A stretch of 64,000 nucleotides of DNA from Megascapheus bottae (GCA_024803745.1 JANJXV010000002.1:38523001-38587000), one strand, 5' to 3'; positions 43,475-55,445 are shown, numbered from the stretch's first letter. Made by a program: numbers and translations. The notes: generated by a model from the sequence alone, not told the origin.

Positions 43475-45731
43475 AAATAATAATATATATTTGTATTTGA
43501 AGTAATGTTTGATTGGTTTCAACAGGAATGATCACTTGAGACTTTTGTGGCTACCAAACCAAGCAATAATATTAATATGTATCATTCCTTTCTATGAATA
43601 TTCTTCTGGACTTCTTGCTTAACTATTATGTGAGCTTGAGACCCAATCAAGCCAATTACCTAATTCTCTGCTTATCATTTTTTGTCATAAGTAAAATGTA
43701 GAGAATTATCTAGGTTAAATTAAGATTTTCCTATACAATTTAACATTTATGGAAAATAACTAGGGATGAGATAATTTCTAGGATACAGACTTAAGGTAAT
43801 ATAAGACTTTCTGCATAAGTTTTCTCTAACTTCGTTCACCTCTGACTACTGTATACTTGATGTCATTCACATTTCATGGAGACAAGTTTGTGAAATTCTG
43901 ATAGAAACATCTTCAAAATTTCATTGATGGGATGGCTATCAGAATTAAGAATTTTCATTGAGGTATTGTAAGATAATTGAAGTGAACAACTTATGCAAAG
44001 TTTTTCTCCCATACAGGGAAATGTCTATCCCATATTTTCTTGTCATGGGTTTTGATGGTATTCCAGAAAGTTGGTATAGATTTTTTGAAATATATGGCTC
44101 TATTTTCATATTTATTTTCCATAAAAGTCAGCATCATGTGATGAGTAAGCTCTTAGTAACTTAATGTAATTTTTCTGTTTTGCATAAAACAGGATTTTTT
44201 ATGTAATATTTTCAGTTTAAGCCTTTGAATGCAAAGGTAATATCTCCTGAGTCATTTTAACTTTTAGTATCAGTAAACAAACAAAAACCAGTACAACAAC
44301 AACAACAACTATAAGGAACTGGTTATATTTTGAATGAGAAATTTCTTCTATATTCAGTTCATAGGTGTTATTTCTTAAGTATCAGAAAAATACACCATTG
44401 GAATTTCCTATTTACAAGAGATTATAAATATGGATCTGTTCCAAGTTTTTCTATCTACATAATCTTTGGAAAATTACTCAGTCTTTACGTTGTTTCTTTA
44501 GAAAAATGTGAAAAACTCTAGCTTTCTAAATGTTATTTAATGATTAGTCTAATACATATAAAATACTTGGAAGCTAATGAATGCTCAGTAATAAAACATG
44601 TTATTTCACTAGAGGAGTTTTTTTTCCTCTGAATTGTTAAGAAAACAAAGATAAAAAGTTTCTCAGAAATAGACTAAAAGAATGGAATCAAAGAAGGTTG
44701 ATGCGGGATCATTTCTATTATACCCTTGGTATTTTAATTATACCCATGCTTTTTTTCCTTTTTCAGAAGTTACAGATAAAGACAACTGAATTAATGTAGG
44801 CATAATTCATCCTCCTCTAAACTAAGTGGCTTAAAAGGTGTTCAGTTGGCATGAATTGCCTTACTTTAAAAAATTGATGCATGAAGTAGATCCAATTATC
44901 CAAACTGATGTACATTTATTATTTTATGGCATATTTTACAAAGCTAATTTTGCCACATTCATATGAGAGGCATTTGAGATACTAAGTACAGAAGGGAACA
45001 TTTGCTTAGAAATGAAGAAACTTGAGTCCTGCCCTCTTCTTCAGCCAAACTATTTATTCTGCTTATCCAAGGGCCTTCCATGTTGACTGTACATAGGATC
45101 TGTCAGAGCCTGCGTAGCATTTGTGCTCATAATCATTGTTTGGTGACTAATATCATAAGGAAGATCGTGTGGGTGGTAGAGATAAATGTGATGACTCTTA
45201 TGAGAAATTAGGATAGATCAGGGGAATAAGAGAGCAAATATATCTCTGTTCAAAAAGGCACATGAAGGATGTAATACTTGAAAGAAAAATTTATGTATGA
45301 GCAGGAGCCAAGTTGGAGGAAGAGGAGAAGAGATAATGGATTCTAGGAGAGAAGAACTAAACTGACCCAACCCATAATAGGTCATAGGTAATTAATGCTC
45401 AGAAGAATAGAGATTCCTATTGTTATAAGGAGAAGGGCCTGAACAATTATTTGTTTTCCCACTAAAACTGGAGCCATTTGGTCTCAGAATGCAGATCTCT
45501 GTCTTATAATTCTATATGACATTTCAGTGCAGAACTTGACTTGAATCATTACCGTATTCTTAGCCACAATGTTATTTTTTTCTCCCAGTTTTCAAACACA
45601 TTGGCCACAATGCTATCCTTCTTTAGATAGGGGCCTCATTCACTGAAACCCCTACTGTCTCATTTATCCCATTTTCCGATGCTTATGTTCTACTTGGTGA
45701 TCAGAGTAATCCAGTTAAAATTTAAGCATAT
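43475..45731. other. Unique AT-rich sequence; possible MIR remnant
   Basis: About 2.2 kb. A weak MIR-like order appears at 43615-43710 ('ctattatgtgagcttgagac', 'ttgtcataagtaaaatgtag'). A short CAA repeat lies at 44296-44310. Nothing else is recognised. Confidence 0.4.
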
Positions 45732-45744
45732 AAACCCAGTCTCC

Positions 45745-46455
45745 ATGTGTCTATAGGCCATTTTTATTTCTTCTTCAGAGAAGACTGTCTTTAAGTCTTT
45801 GGCCCATCTTTTAATGGGATGGTTGTTTCTTTGGAGATTGGTTTTGGAGTGATTCAATTTTTTGAGCTGTTGATATATTTTAGATATGAGGCCTTTGTCT
45901 GTTGTATGGGTAGTGAAGATTTTCTCCCACTTGGTAGGCTTTCTAGTTAATTTGCTAGCTATGTCCTTTGCCATACAGAAGCTCTGCAGTTTAATGCAGT
46001 CCCACTTATCCAGCCTTTCTCTGATTTGTTGTGTTTCTGGGTCCTTATTAAGAAAGTTTCCACCTGTGCCAAGGAGACCTACTGTATCTCTTATTCCTTC
46101 TTGTAAAGTTTTCAGTGTATCTGCTTTTACCTCGAGGTCTTTGATCCATTTGGAGTTAATCCTAGTGCAGGGTGACAAAGAAGGATCTAACTTTATTTGT
46201 CTACAGGTGATTAACCAGTTCTGCCAACATCACTTGTTGAAGAGACTGTCTTACTTATATTCTATTTTTTTGGCAGGTCTGGGGGTTAATATCTGGGTCC
46301 TCAGTTCTATTTCATTAGTCTTCAGGCCTGTTCTTGTGTCAATAACAAGTTGTTTTGGTCACTATAGCTCTGTAATAGAGTCTAAAGTTTGGTATTGAAA
46401 TTCCACCTGCGCTGTTCTTTCTGCTAAGAATTGTCTTTACTATACGGGGTCTTTT
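45745..46455 (-). pseudogene. L1 ORF2 segment (inverted)
   Basis: The minus-strand frame reads 'INSKWIKDLEVKADTLKTLQ', 'TVGLLGTGGNFLNKDPETQQ', 'KLQSFCMAKDIASKLTRKPT', 'GLISKIYQQLKKLNHSKTNL' and 'EEEIKMAYRHM'. This matches the L1 ORF2p region between the reverse transcriptase and the C-terminal cysteine-rich segment. Open for 162 residues, then decayed. The 170-residue plus-strand frame at 45886-46398 is its antisense shadow. Confidence 0.93.
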
Positions 46456-47070
46456 CTGGCCATAAAAGAAGTGCAAATCAATACAACTCCAGGACTCCAC
46501 CTCACTCCAGTTAGAATGGCCTGGAACAAGAAATCTAATAACAAAAGATGCTGGAGGGGATGTGGCCAGGAGAGATCACTGCTACACTGTTGGTGGGAAT
46601 GCAAACTTGTTCAACTTTGGAAAGCAGTATGACAGTTCCTCAAAAGACTAAACATAGAGCTCCCCTATGATCCAGCAGATCCACTACTTGGCATTTACCC
46701 AATCGTCCAGAAACAAGGACATACTAAAGCCACTAGCACAATGATGTTCATTGCAGCACTATTTACCATAGCAAAGATATGGAACCAACCCAGATGCCCC
46801 TAAATTGATGAGTGGATCAGCAAGATGTGATAGTTGTACACAATGGAATTCTATGATGCTGTCAGATAGAACAACATGACCCCATTTGTAAGGAAATGGA
46901 AAGACTTAGAAAAAATCATATCAAATGAAGTAATCCAGACTCAAAGGAACATAGGCTCAATGGTTTCCCTCATTTTTCATAATCAGTAGAAACCTTGGGC
47001 TCTCCTAGCAGAGATTTACAATAGAACAACACTTAGATATATAAGTCCATATAGAATGACACTAAATGAG
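46456..47070 (+). pseudogene. L1 ORF2 C-terminal segment
   Basis: Contains the '[19 protein letters not shown]' stretch and 'ALFTIAKIWNQPRCP', then the end of ORF2 and the 3' UTR. Small deletions (for example at 'gttcaactttggaaagc') break the frame. Confidence 0.9.
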
Positions 47071-47599
47071 AGGACCTCCAGGATATAGAAATAAAAGCTG
47101 TATAGTGAGTGATTGTTGTCCTTAATGTACTATGTTATCCCTCATCTCTTTTGCTGTCCCTTGGTTATCTCATATTGTTACAGTATTTCGCCTGTTTATT
47201 TGATTTATTGTATATATGCGTATTTGGTTATTTGAAGACATATAGGGAAGTGGGGAAAACAAGAGGAGGGGTGGGGGTAGGGGGAGGGAAATGGGGACCA
47301 AGACATGAGAAAAGGTATCAATATATGTGAAGTAATGCACCTTCTATCTGATGAATATATTGTAACCCTTCTATTAATTGCAATAAAAATATATGGGAAA
47401 AAACAATCTCCAAATAGATAATATCTGATATAATTACTTCTTATATACTTATAATTTTTTGGTATCTTACCAAATCATACAGGATCTAGCTCCCAATTAT
47501 CTCTTTGATGTGTACATGCATATGTATATATAAATATATACATGTTTACCCATATAAATCTATGTATAGGTATATGTATATATATTTCCCTAGGTAGCA

Positions 47600-47965
47600 A
47601 TAGAAAAGAGTTGTCATTCAATATAGCAGTTTATTAATACATTGACTCTTGATCTCTGTCATGCCTTTTAACATTCTCATCCATCCACTCTTTCCACCCT
47701 ACTCCCTCCCCTTTCTTTATTTTAAGTTAGGTATTGAATTTTTTTGCTATTTATAAAGTGCATTAACTGAAGTATAATAGAATCTATGGAGGACACAAAT
47801 AGTATAGAATTCTTTAAAAAGACTAAGTCAAAGGCTGAAAAACTGAGTAGGAAATAGATGCTTGCAAAGAGAGTCAAGAGGAGAGGGGTAGAATAATGAA
47901 AGAGGAAATGAATAGAACAGTAGCAAGTATATTGTGTCTGCCACAGAACTGAGAAAACTAAGAGA
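47600..47965. mobile_element. Old L1 3' UTR fragments
   Basis: Bases 47760-47960 ('gcattaactgaagtataata', 'aaagactaagtcaaaggctg') resemble 60130-60310. Bases 47620-47720 ('aacattctcatccatccact') resemble other old L1 tails at 11660-11690. Strand and limits are uncertain. Confidence 0.45.
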
Positions 47966-48067
47966 AGGGGGTGAAGAGAATTGAAGAGAAATTCCCTTGG
48001 CTTCCCTTATTCCAGGTACTTTCCAATTGTCTTGATCATACAGGAATGCTTCTGCCTTTGTCAATCC

Positions 48068-48070
48068 TAC

Positions 48071-48116
<46 letters not shown>

Positions 48117-48125
48117 ACACACACA
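48068..48125. repeat. (CA)n microsatellite
   Basis: A 58-bp near-pure tract. His/Thr and Cys/Val open frames over it are artefacts. Confidence 0.97.
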
Positions 48126-49188
48126 GGATTATATACTTGTATATAATATACAATATGAATATAAAATATTCATCCGTAAGGTGGCTTTTCAAATCTTTCC
48201 TTTTCAAATTTTCCCTTTTCTTTTCAGTCTGATCCCCGTTTTATTTATTTTTTAGTCCTTGAGTACCTTAGATTAGATTAGCTTGGGGCATTCCATTAAA
48301 AATTAAATACCTTTAGTGTAGCATGATTTGTTGAGGAAAAGATCTCCAAAGTGAATTGCTTGCTAAACCCTGTTCCTTTTTCCCCATTCAGATCTAGATT
48401 AGAGGAAATGAAATTATGGAATAGCAAGCACCTTTCCCCTCACTCATTATACAGCAGCAATCCTAGTTCCTTCCTGGTGATTCTAGTTAGTTTCCTCAGC
48501 TACTGCTCTACCTCTTCTTGTGCTTGCTAGTATACTGCCATAACCAACCTCAAGTGATCACCACCCATTTCATGGACTCTTATGGTACCCTGCCTTATTC
48601 TACTAATAGAAGCATCTTTGTTTCTGTGGAAAGAACAAACACACAGAGTTGTTTTGTTGATCTTAGGCACACCTAAAAGTCATTGTCAGATCCTGAAATT
48701 ATAATACAATTGATTTAAGAATGAGGAAATATTAAAAATCAGGCATTTTATGGCCAAATCTATAAAGAGTTCATGCCTCAGTCATTGCCTCTGACTTACA
48801 TATTCTAATTTTAGCATGTGGTTTTTCATTCTTTATTTCCAAAGCTTGCTTCTTTTTCACTCTGACCTTCTGGATTTATTTTTTTAACTTCTCTCTAATC
48901 ATTAAGTACAGATCCTAATTTTCTTGTTTAAACGGTTAATTCTAAAACAACCATTTTTTAAATCATTTTCAAAGATCAACATAATTGAGATCTTGAAATT
49001 TAATTCAATATATTAAGATTGGAGAAGAGGAGCAGAGATTTTTATTTACAAAATAAAGAATATAGACTTATTTACATGGTTTTCTTTTCCTGGTTGCTTT
49101 ATAGAGTTTCAACTCAGTTCTAGCCAAGACACTTCTTTTTCTCTTGCTTAGTGTATTGTTCAGAAGAGTCCTGATTTGAGGGCAGGGA

Positions 49189-49190
<2 letters not shown>
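48126..49190. other. Unique AT-rich sequence
   Basis: Nothing recognised. Confidence 0.4.

Positions 49191-49191
<1 letters not shown>

Positions 49192-49229
<38 letters not shown>
49192..49229. repeat. (TG)n microsatellite
   Basis: Pure 38-bp tract. Confidence 0.97.
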
Positions 49230-49232
<3 letters not shown>

Positions 49233-49964
49233 GGCAATACTTGCTCATGTTTCTACTACAACCTCCAAAAGCAAAAAGATCTAGTAAATCTTTGGGAAAA
49301 GAATTACAGCTGATTTTTCACCAGGAAAATTTATTTCTATATGTGTTGTTTCACTTGGCTCTACTCTGGACACTGATGATTCCTTTTTCTCTTTTCAGAA
49401 AATTATTCTTAAAGCTTTATATAGAGCTTTCTCTTTTACTATTCCTAGATAATTGTTTTCCAAATTAGAAGACAATCTGGTTCAGTGACTCTTGCTGAAA
49501 AATTGTGCAAATTTCAGCAATTATCCTCTGATATTTTGCCCAGAATGCGTAAAATTAATAGTATTAATTATTTATAGAGACAGACTTAGAAATGGTCCTT
49601 TAGAAATAATACTGCATGCCAAAAATATGTAGGATAAAAATTCCAACCATGAAAAACTTTAAAAAGTTCCAAATCCCAGTATGAAGCCATGTCATTGAAG
49701 TGTCAACTTCAGCCATGTGCAACTGTGGGTACTGCAACACTAGATGGATAATCAATAATGGATAAAAAAATCTGGAAAATACTGTTTATATCAAACATTT
49801 ACAGACTGGTTATCCTTTTCTCCTTTTCCCCTACATGATGCAGAGTCACAACTATTAACGTGGCATTTACATTGAGTCAAGTATTATAAGTACTCTAGAT
49901 ATAGCTTATTATTCAGGATTATATGTAAAGTTCATGTGAATATTACACTATTTTATTTGTGCAA
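49230..49964. other. Unique AT-rich sequence
   Basis: Nothing recognised. The 90-residue frame at 49196-49468 begins in the TG tract. Confidence 0.4.
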
Positions 49965-50215
49965 AGGATCTAGGCATCCTTGGATTTTTGTGTGCATGCT
50001 GATACTAGAAATTAAACTCAGGTCTCTACATTCTGGATTAGTTTTCTAGCTCACAACTGGTGTTCCACCACTTGAACCAGTCTTGCCTTTTGCTGATTTA
50101 TTGGAGATGGAGTGTCATGGAATTTTATTTCTTGGCTAGCTTTAAACTACAATCCTTTAAGCCTCAGCTTTCTAAATAATTAAGATTACAGGGATGAGCC
50201 ACTGTCATGAGACTA
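49965..50215 (-). mobile_element. Diverged B1-like/Geo-type SINE
   Basis: Right end 'ttacagggatgagccactgt' is the reverse complement of a B1-like head. Central 'tgctgatttattggagatgg' and left 'gttccaccacttgaaccagt' match the linker and right module. Confidence 0.75.
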
Positions 50216-50873
50216 CATCTTTTGAGTTTAACAAATACTATGGAATGGTAGTTAATCCTGTGTGTCTGAGTTGAAGGGCATTTTTTTTTATTTTGTGTTG
50301 GTAACATATCTATACTTTAAATCAGATTTCCAAAAGAATTTGTAATGTAAAACTGCATTCGTATCCTCTAAAGTTCTAAGGTAATTTCAGTTTTGTAGCC
50401 CCAACTTTCTTAAAGGTTAATTAAAATATGAATGACCTGTGGATCTTGTCAAAGTACAGACTGATTCAGTTGGACTTGGAAAGGGGACTGACATCCCACA
50501 CTTCTTTCACACCAGGATGTCAGGTCATATTGCTGCTTACATGTCTTTCATTGCTACATTTATATCTAAGTATGTATTTGCTTTTTAGCCAGGTTGGAAG
50601 TTTAATATGATCAATTGTAGCACAACCTTAAAAGGTTACAGGCAAAGTTCTGCATATTTCATGAGTGTGTGGTATACCTAGACACATGTCTCTGCTCATT
50701 TCGATTTAAAAATATTAATAAATGTAAAAGCCCATTATTCTATTTGACTTCATAGCAATCACAACTCCTACCACCAACCTCACAAGTTAGAACATGGGGA
50801 TTTACTTATTATTGTTTTGTGCTTCTCTGAGTGCAGCATTACTCTGTGTGATGGCTCTCAATTAGCAGTAGAT
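50216..50873. other. Unique AT-rich sequence
   Basis: Nothing recognised. Confidence 0.4.
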
Positions 50874-50912
50874 TATATATATATATGTGTGTGTGTATAT
50901 ACATAAGATAGA
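50874..50912. repeat. (TA)/(TG) low-complexity tract
   Basis: Mixed AT and GT dinucleotides. Confidence 0.9.
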
Positions 50913-51192
50913 GATACATATTTCAAAATATATATACTCTTTATACAAAAAACTAAACTACAATATAGAAAACTTACAATGTGTTGTTAAATTTATACTT
51001 TGAAATCCACATTGATTGAAACAGTGTTATGAATGCCTTGTCAGAATTCATTATTAAACAACAAAAAAGAATCTTGTCTTAGTACCTATCACCTCCCTCA
51101 AGTCTGAAGGAAAGTCAAAGTTAAAAAAGATATACTCCTCAATGTGCTAAATAAAAAGCAGAGAACCCAATGTTTGTCATGATGTTATTAAT

Positions 51193-51196
<4 letters not shown>

Positions 51197-51243
<47 letters not shown>

Positions 51244-51256
51244 ATGAGTGTGTGTG
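51197..51256. repeat. (TG)n microsatellite
   Basis: About 45 bp pure TG, then an interrupted extension. Confidence 0.97.
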
Positions 51257-51257
51257 A

Positions 51258-51342
51258 TTTTGAGCACTGAACATGAACTCAGGGTCTCCCATATGCTAGG
51301 TAAGCATTTGTTCCCTGAAGTGTAGCCTCAGCTGAAGATGTA
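51258..51342 (-). mobile_element. ID/tRNA-like SINE fragment
   Basis: 'gagcactgaacatgaactca', 'cccatatgctaggtaagcat' and 'tccctgaagtgtagcctca' form the reverse complement of an ID-type tRNA-derived monomer. Old and short. Confidence 0.55.
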
Positions 51343-51344
51343 TT

Positions 51345-51433
51345 GTGCTCACAAACTAGTATACTGAATTGAAACCCCTTTCTACAACTACTTATAGATG
51401 TAAAAACAAAAACAAAAACAAAAACAAAAAACA
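51345..51433 (+). mobile_element. Old L1 3' terminus with (AAAAAC)n tail
   Basis: 'actgaattgaaacccctttc' and 'tacaactactta' match the ends at 12998 and 33003. The tail has become a clean A5C/AAAAAC repeat (51402-51433). Confidence 0.75.
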
Positions 51434-51469
51434 TAAAAAGCACCTTGTCTCCTTTTTTGTTTTAAGAAG

Positions 51470-53640
51470 TTTTATTAGCATCTAGTAGTTGTACAAGGGA
51501 AGTTTGTGACAATTCTTCAAAAGCATATAATGTAGTCCAGCCTAAAGCATCTTCCCCATCATTCTCTACACTCTGCCTTTTTAGTGATATCGATTGTACC
51601 AAGTATACGTGTCCACTAATCACAAAAAGACAAGCCCATTCTATTGCTGTCTCTTTCCTCCTTTCTACTGCTGTTTATCAGCACTCAATGACATTCCTTA
51701 TGCCATACACACATGTCCTCAATGTCTTTATTATTCATCTCCCATTATTCTCTTTCCTTGTCTCCCTCCTTTCTTACCTTCCCCAAAGAGCCCTTCAGTT
51801 ATAATTATTTTTATGTATGCATGTTTATATCTCTATATAGGCTTCTCTTTCATTTGTAGATTCTACAAGAGTGACAGCTTGTCATTTGGCAATTTGGAGG
51901 TGACTTGATGCTTTCCAATTCATCCATTTCTCTGGAAACAGAATATGGTTCCTTCTTGGCTGTGTAATAACCCATAGTGTTGTTTAGCATATTCCCTTTA
52001 TCCATTCATCGATTGTTGAGTACCTTGTCTGCTATTGGTTATTGTGAATAGAGCTGCAATAAGCAAGGGTAAGCATATTAAAAATTCACATTATGTTAAT
52101 TTGTTTGTTTAGATGTGTGATAAGGTCATAAATTAGATCTACTTTAGTTTTTTTTTCTTTTTTGAGAAAACTCCATTTTGTTTCCAAAAGTTGTTGCACT
52201 AGTTTACATGTTTCCCTGCATCCATGACTGTTGTTTGTTTTTTGATTTTGCTGTTCTTACTAGGCTGAGATGAAACCTTACTGTAGTTTTTATCTACATT
52301 TTATTTATGGCTAAAATGTTCAACATTTTATTTATTTATTAGCTATTATTTCCTCTTCTGATAGCTATCTGTTCAACTCATTTGCCCTTTTATTAATTGG
52401 TTTATTTGTTCTTCTACTGTTTGATTTTTTAAACTCTTTGGATACTCTGAAAATTAATCTTCCATTTGTTGAATGGTGAAGATGTTCTGCTCCTCTGTAG
52501 ATTGTCTCTTGATTCTGGTGATTGTTTCTTTTGATAGGCAGAAACTTTTCAATTTCATGCTGTGCCCTTTGTTTTCTTACTCTTATTTTCTGGGCAATTA
52601 TAATCTTATTCAGAAAATAATTACCTGTATCTATGCCTTCAGAAGTTTCTCTTAAGTTTTCCTGCAGTGGTTCTGAAGTTTCAAGTTGCTTGTGAAGTTT
52701 TAGTGGAGCTTTTGGACAGAGTGATAGGAGTTTCAGTCTCTTGTGTATACACAACCAGTTTTCACTAATTTTGAGGAGTCTATCTTTTCTCTAATGTATA
52801 CTTTTTTCCCTTTATGTAAAATTAAATGACTATTGGCATGTGGCTTTATTTGATTTTTTGTAGCTTTTTAAGAAATTCATTTAATTTAATTAATTGGTAT
52901 TAAAATTTTCTGTCATATTTCTGACACAGACCTATTCCTGAAAAATGTAATTTAGTCCATGACATGGTCCTAAATTAACTGTGTACATATTAAATTTTGA
53001 AAAATGTTTCAAGTGAATCTATGTGTATGGAGCACATTTATTCAGATGACATGCTTTGAGAACAGACACTTTCCATGGAATATTGAACTACTGATGTTTA
53101 TAGTCTACAATCTTGCTACCTCAGTTAAAGCATAGAGAGCTGTTTAGACCATATTTTGGGGGGATTTCTGTTCCATGGGTCTTCATATCAGTTCTTGTGC
53201 CAGTACTATGCTGTTTTGGTTCCTATGACTCTAATTTACTTTGAAGTCTAATATTTTGATATTTCCAGTGTGTTCTTTCTGCCTAGGATCACTTTTGCTC
53301 CTCTTATGGCTTCCTATGAATTTTAGAATTGTATTTTTTTTCTATTTCCACAAAGAATGGCATTAGGATTTAGATGGTCATTGCATTGGATTGATTGATG
53401 TCTTTTGGTAATGTGGCCATTTTTGAAATAATTTTACCAGTCTAAGAGCAAGGAGGATTTTCCCACAGTCTGGTGCTTTTTTCCCTTAAATTGCTTTATT
53501 TAAAGTTTTATAGTTTTCATTATAGCTCTCTGCCATCTTCCTTGGTTAAATTTATACCTAATTATTTTTATTATATTCGAGTCTTTTGTCAATTAGTTTT
53601 TTTTTTTCCTTTCTCATCCATGTCAACCCAAAGATATTCT
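51470..53640 (-). mobile_element. Old L1, ORF2 to 3' UTR
   Basis: About 2.1 kb of strongly diverged minus-strand L1. 51470-51900 is 3' UTR. From 51920 the reverse complement carries the ORF2 C-terminus ('cattcatcgattgttgagta', 'gttattgtgaatagagctgc' on the plus strand). 52365-52754 gives a 129-residue frame with 'HEIEKFLPIKRNNHQNQETI'. 53165-53640 carries further upstream ORF2 ('cagttcttgtgccagtacta', 'gattgatgtcttttggtaat'). Parts, notably 52800-53150, are too decayed to place. Confidence 0.75.
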
Positions 53641-54203
53641 TTTCAGACTTTAGGAACGCTGAGGAAAACTTATTAGTAGTGCTTGAAAATGTCTGGAAAT
53701 GTTAAATAGAAGAAATGGCATTTGTGTTGATATAAGAGTTAGACTTTGGACTTAAGCATTCTGATAGGCATAAGGAATAAAAACTTGTGATAATGGTAAG
53801 AACACGCAGTATAAATTTCCATAAAGGACATGAGACGGAAGAGAAGCAATAAGAGAGATGCCGAAGACTAGATTGTTGGCAAACATTCAAAGCAATTAGA
53901 TTTTTGCCATGTAGGTGAGTATGAAATGAACACTTTTGAGCAGGGAACCAGCATGTCTTTAGAAATCAATGACTGTGGTACAGAATATGATGTGTCAAAG
54001 TAGATCCACAGGGCTGACTACATGAACATAACACAAAAGTCCTTCCTGCCCATCCCAGGCTCGTTCTCAGAATTTTTCTCAACCAAGCTTTCCATTAACT
54101 TTTCATCATCAATTCATAGGAATTAGGGTTGGGGATGAAAACACTTTACCAAACTGGGGAGGGGATGATGGGTCACTGTGGAATATTAATAGGAGGTTAA
54201 ATA
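53641..54203. other. Unique AT-rich sequence
   Basis: Nothing recognised. Confidence 0.4.
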
Positions 54204-54218
54204 TATAAGGAGACTCTC
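54204..54218. repeat. Target-site duplication, left copy (tataaggagactctc)
   Basis: Exact 15-bp match to 54266-54280. Confidence 0.95.
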
Positions 54219-54265
54219 CGAGATCAGACGAGATCGGGCGCGTTCAGGGTGGTATGGCCGTAGAC
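54218..54265 (-). pseudogene. 5S rRNA fragment, tail-less retrocopy
   Basis: The reverse complement matches the first 48 nt of mammalian 5S rRNA, beginning 'gtctacggccataccaccct' at 54265 and ending at 'gatctcgga'. I see no mismatch against my memory of the gene. The 5' end is intact, the 3' part is missing, and there is no A tail. Perfect 15-bp duplications directly abut both ends. The internal promoter (box A, intermediate element, box C, from about nt 50 on) is absent, so it cannot be transcribed by RNA polymerase III on its own. Confidence 0.95.
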
Positions 54266-54280
54266 TATAAGGAGACTCTC
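54266..54280. repeat. Target-site duplication, right copy (tataaggagactctc)
   Basis: Exact 15-bp match to 54204-54218. Confidence 0.95.
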
Positions 54281-54448
54281 TATAGCATCACTGTTAATAT
54301 AAGAAAATCTGTTAATATGAAAATGGTTAATATAAAACAAACCAAGCAGAAAATTATTCTATAAGAAGGTCCTAGACACAAAGACATGTTTGAAACCAAT
54401 TTTCATCTTTTCCAGTCAATAGGAAGTCAAGAATAATTTGCAACTTCT

Positions 54449-54485
54449 CTCTCTCTATGTATATATATATATATCCACACACATA
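54449..54485. repeat. (CT)/(TA) low-complexity tract
   Basis: A short CT run followed by TA and CA dinucleotides. Confidence 0.85.
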
Positions 54486-54539
54486 TTTAATGTTTGTATA
54501 TGTAGTATGTCTATATATGTAATCTATGTAAAAGATTTA

Positions 54540-54755
54540 AAGGCTAAAGGAGTTTTTTTGCCAGTCCTGGGCTTGGACTCAGGCCATGAGCACTGTCTTT
54601 GGGTTTTCTCAAGGCTACAGCTCTACCACTTGAGTCACAGCACCACTTCTGGCTTCGTTCTGTGTATGTGGGACTGGGGAATTGAACCTAGGTCTTCGTA
54701 TATGCTAGGCAAGCTCTCTTCCACTAGGCCAAACTCCCAGTCGAAGGCTAAAGGA
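54540..54755 (-). mobile_element. IDL-Geo-type SINE with 12-bp duplication
   Basis: 'aaggctaaagga' at 54540-54551 and 54744-54755 encloses a minus-strand copy: 'gccagtcctgggcttggact', 'caaggctacagctctaccac', linker 'ctgtgtatgtgggactgggg', left monomer 'ccactaggccaaactcccag'. Open frames at 54438-54865 on both strands are SINE-derived. Confidence 0.93.
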
Positions 54756-55218
54756 TTTTGACTGTGGTTGCTATTTGAATTAAAATAATAGAAAGGATTA
54801 AAGAAATAGGGTGAAGACAGAGCAAGGAAGGTAAAAAAATAGGATGACTTCTGCGAGTATTTCACATTAATTTATTTCTGCATTGTTTGGAAACGTTCCC
54901 AAGCATGTCCTGAACTGTCAGAAAACAAACAAATAAACCAACTGAAATGGAAATGAAGAGTTAAAGGGAATCATAAATAAGAACTATGGCAAATGTTGAA
55001 ATCAGTTATGGGAGAAGTTTTGTATTCTTGGAGATAATAGAGAATAGACCAAAAAGAACACATATATCTATGACATGTTTTAGTTTATAAATTGTCCCAA
55101 AGCTATAAGCTACTTAATTTTCCTAGCTGCTGTTTTATGTAACATGCAACAAACACTTGACACATATTGTGCAAAATATTGTAGGGTTGTGGAGACCAAT
55201 GAGGACTCAGATTTTTCT

Positions 55219-55445
55219 AGTTTTTTTTTTCAGTTTTGCTGGTGTTTGGGCTTGAACTCGGGGTCTGGGTGCTATCCTTTAGCATTTTTTTTCTCAAGGC
55301 TAGTACTCTATCACTTGAAGTACAAATCGGGCTTTTAGGTAGTTATTTGGAGGCAGGAGACTGCCTGCTCATAGACTTCCCTGCTCAAGCTGACTATGAA
55401 CTATCAATCTCTTGAGTAGTAGGATTCTAAGTACTGGTACCTGGC
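55219..55445 (-). mobile_element. B1-like/Geo-type dimeric SINE
   Basis: T-rich left end, right module 'gggcttgaactcggggtctg', 'caaggctagtactctatcac', linker and a B1-like head ('ctcttgagtagtaggattct'). Moderately diverged. Confidence 0.75.

Larger units (their letters stand above)
45732..47411 (+). mobile_element. L1 with 5' inversion (twin-primed)
   Basis: Bases 45745-46455 are minus-strand ORF2. Bases 46456-47400 are plus-strand ORF2 C-terminus and complete 3' UTR. In element order the inverted part ends at 'tatagacacat' and the sense part begins at 'ctggccataaaaga', about 20 bp apart. The junction shares a short 'tctgg' overlap. 'aaacccagtctcc' (45732-45744) and 'aaacaatctcc' (47401-47411) are a likely imperfect duplication. 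The largest L1 remnant by unique ORF2 content, but still without endonuclease and most of the reverse transcriptase. Confidence 0.92.

Noticed and set aside
45886..46398. 170-residue plus-strand open frame
   Set aside because: It is the antisense shadow of the L1 ORF2 fragment on the minus strand.
52365..52754. 129-residue minus-strand open frame as a novel gene
   Set aside because: It lies within the old minus-strand L1 and its flanks read as ORF2 codons.
54218..54265. Functional 5S rRNA gene
   Set aside because: Only 48 of about 120 nt are present and the internal promoter is missing.
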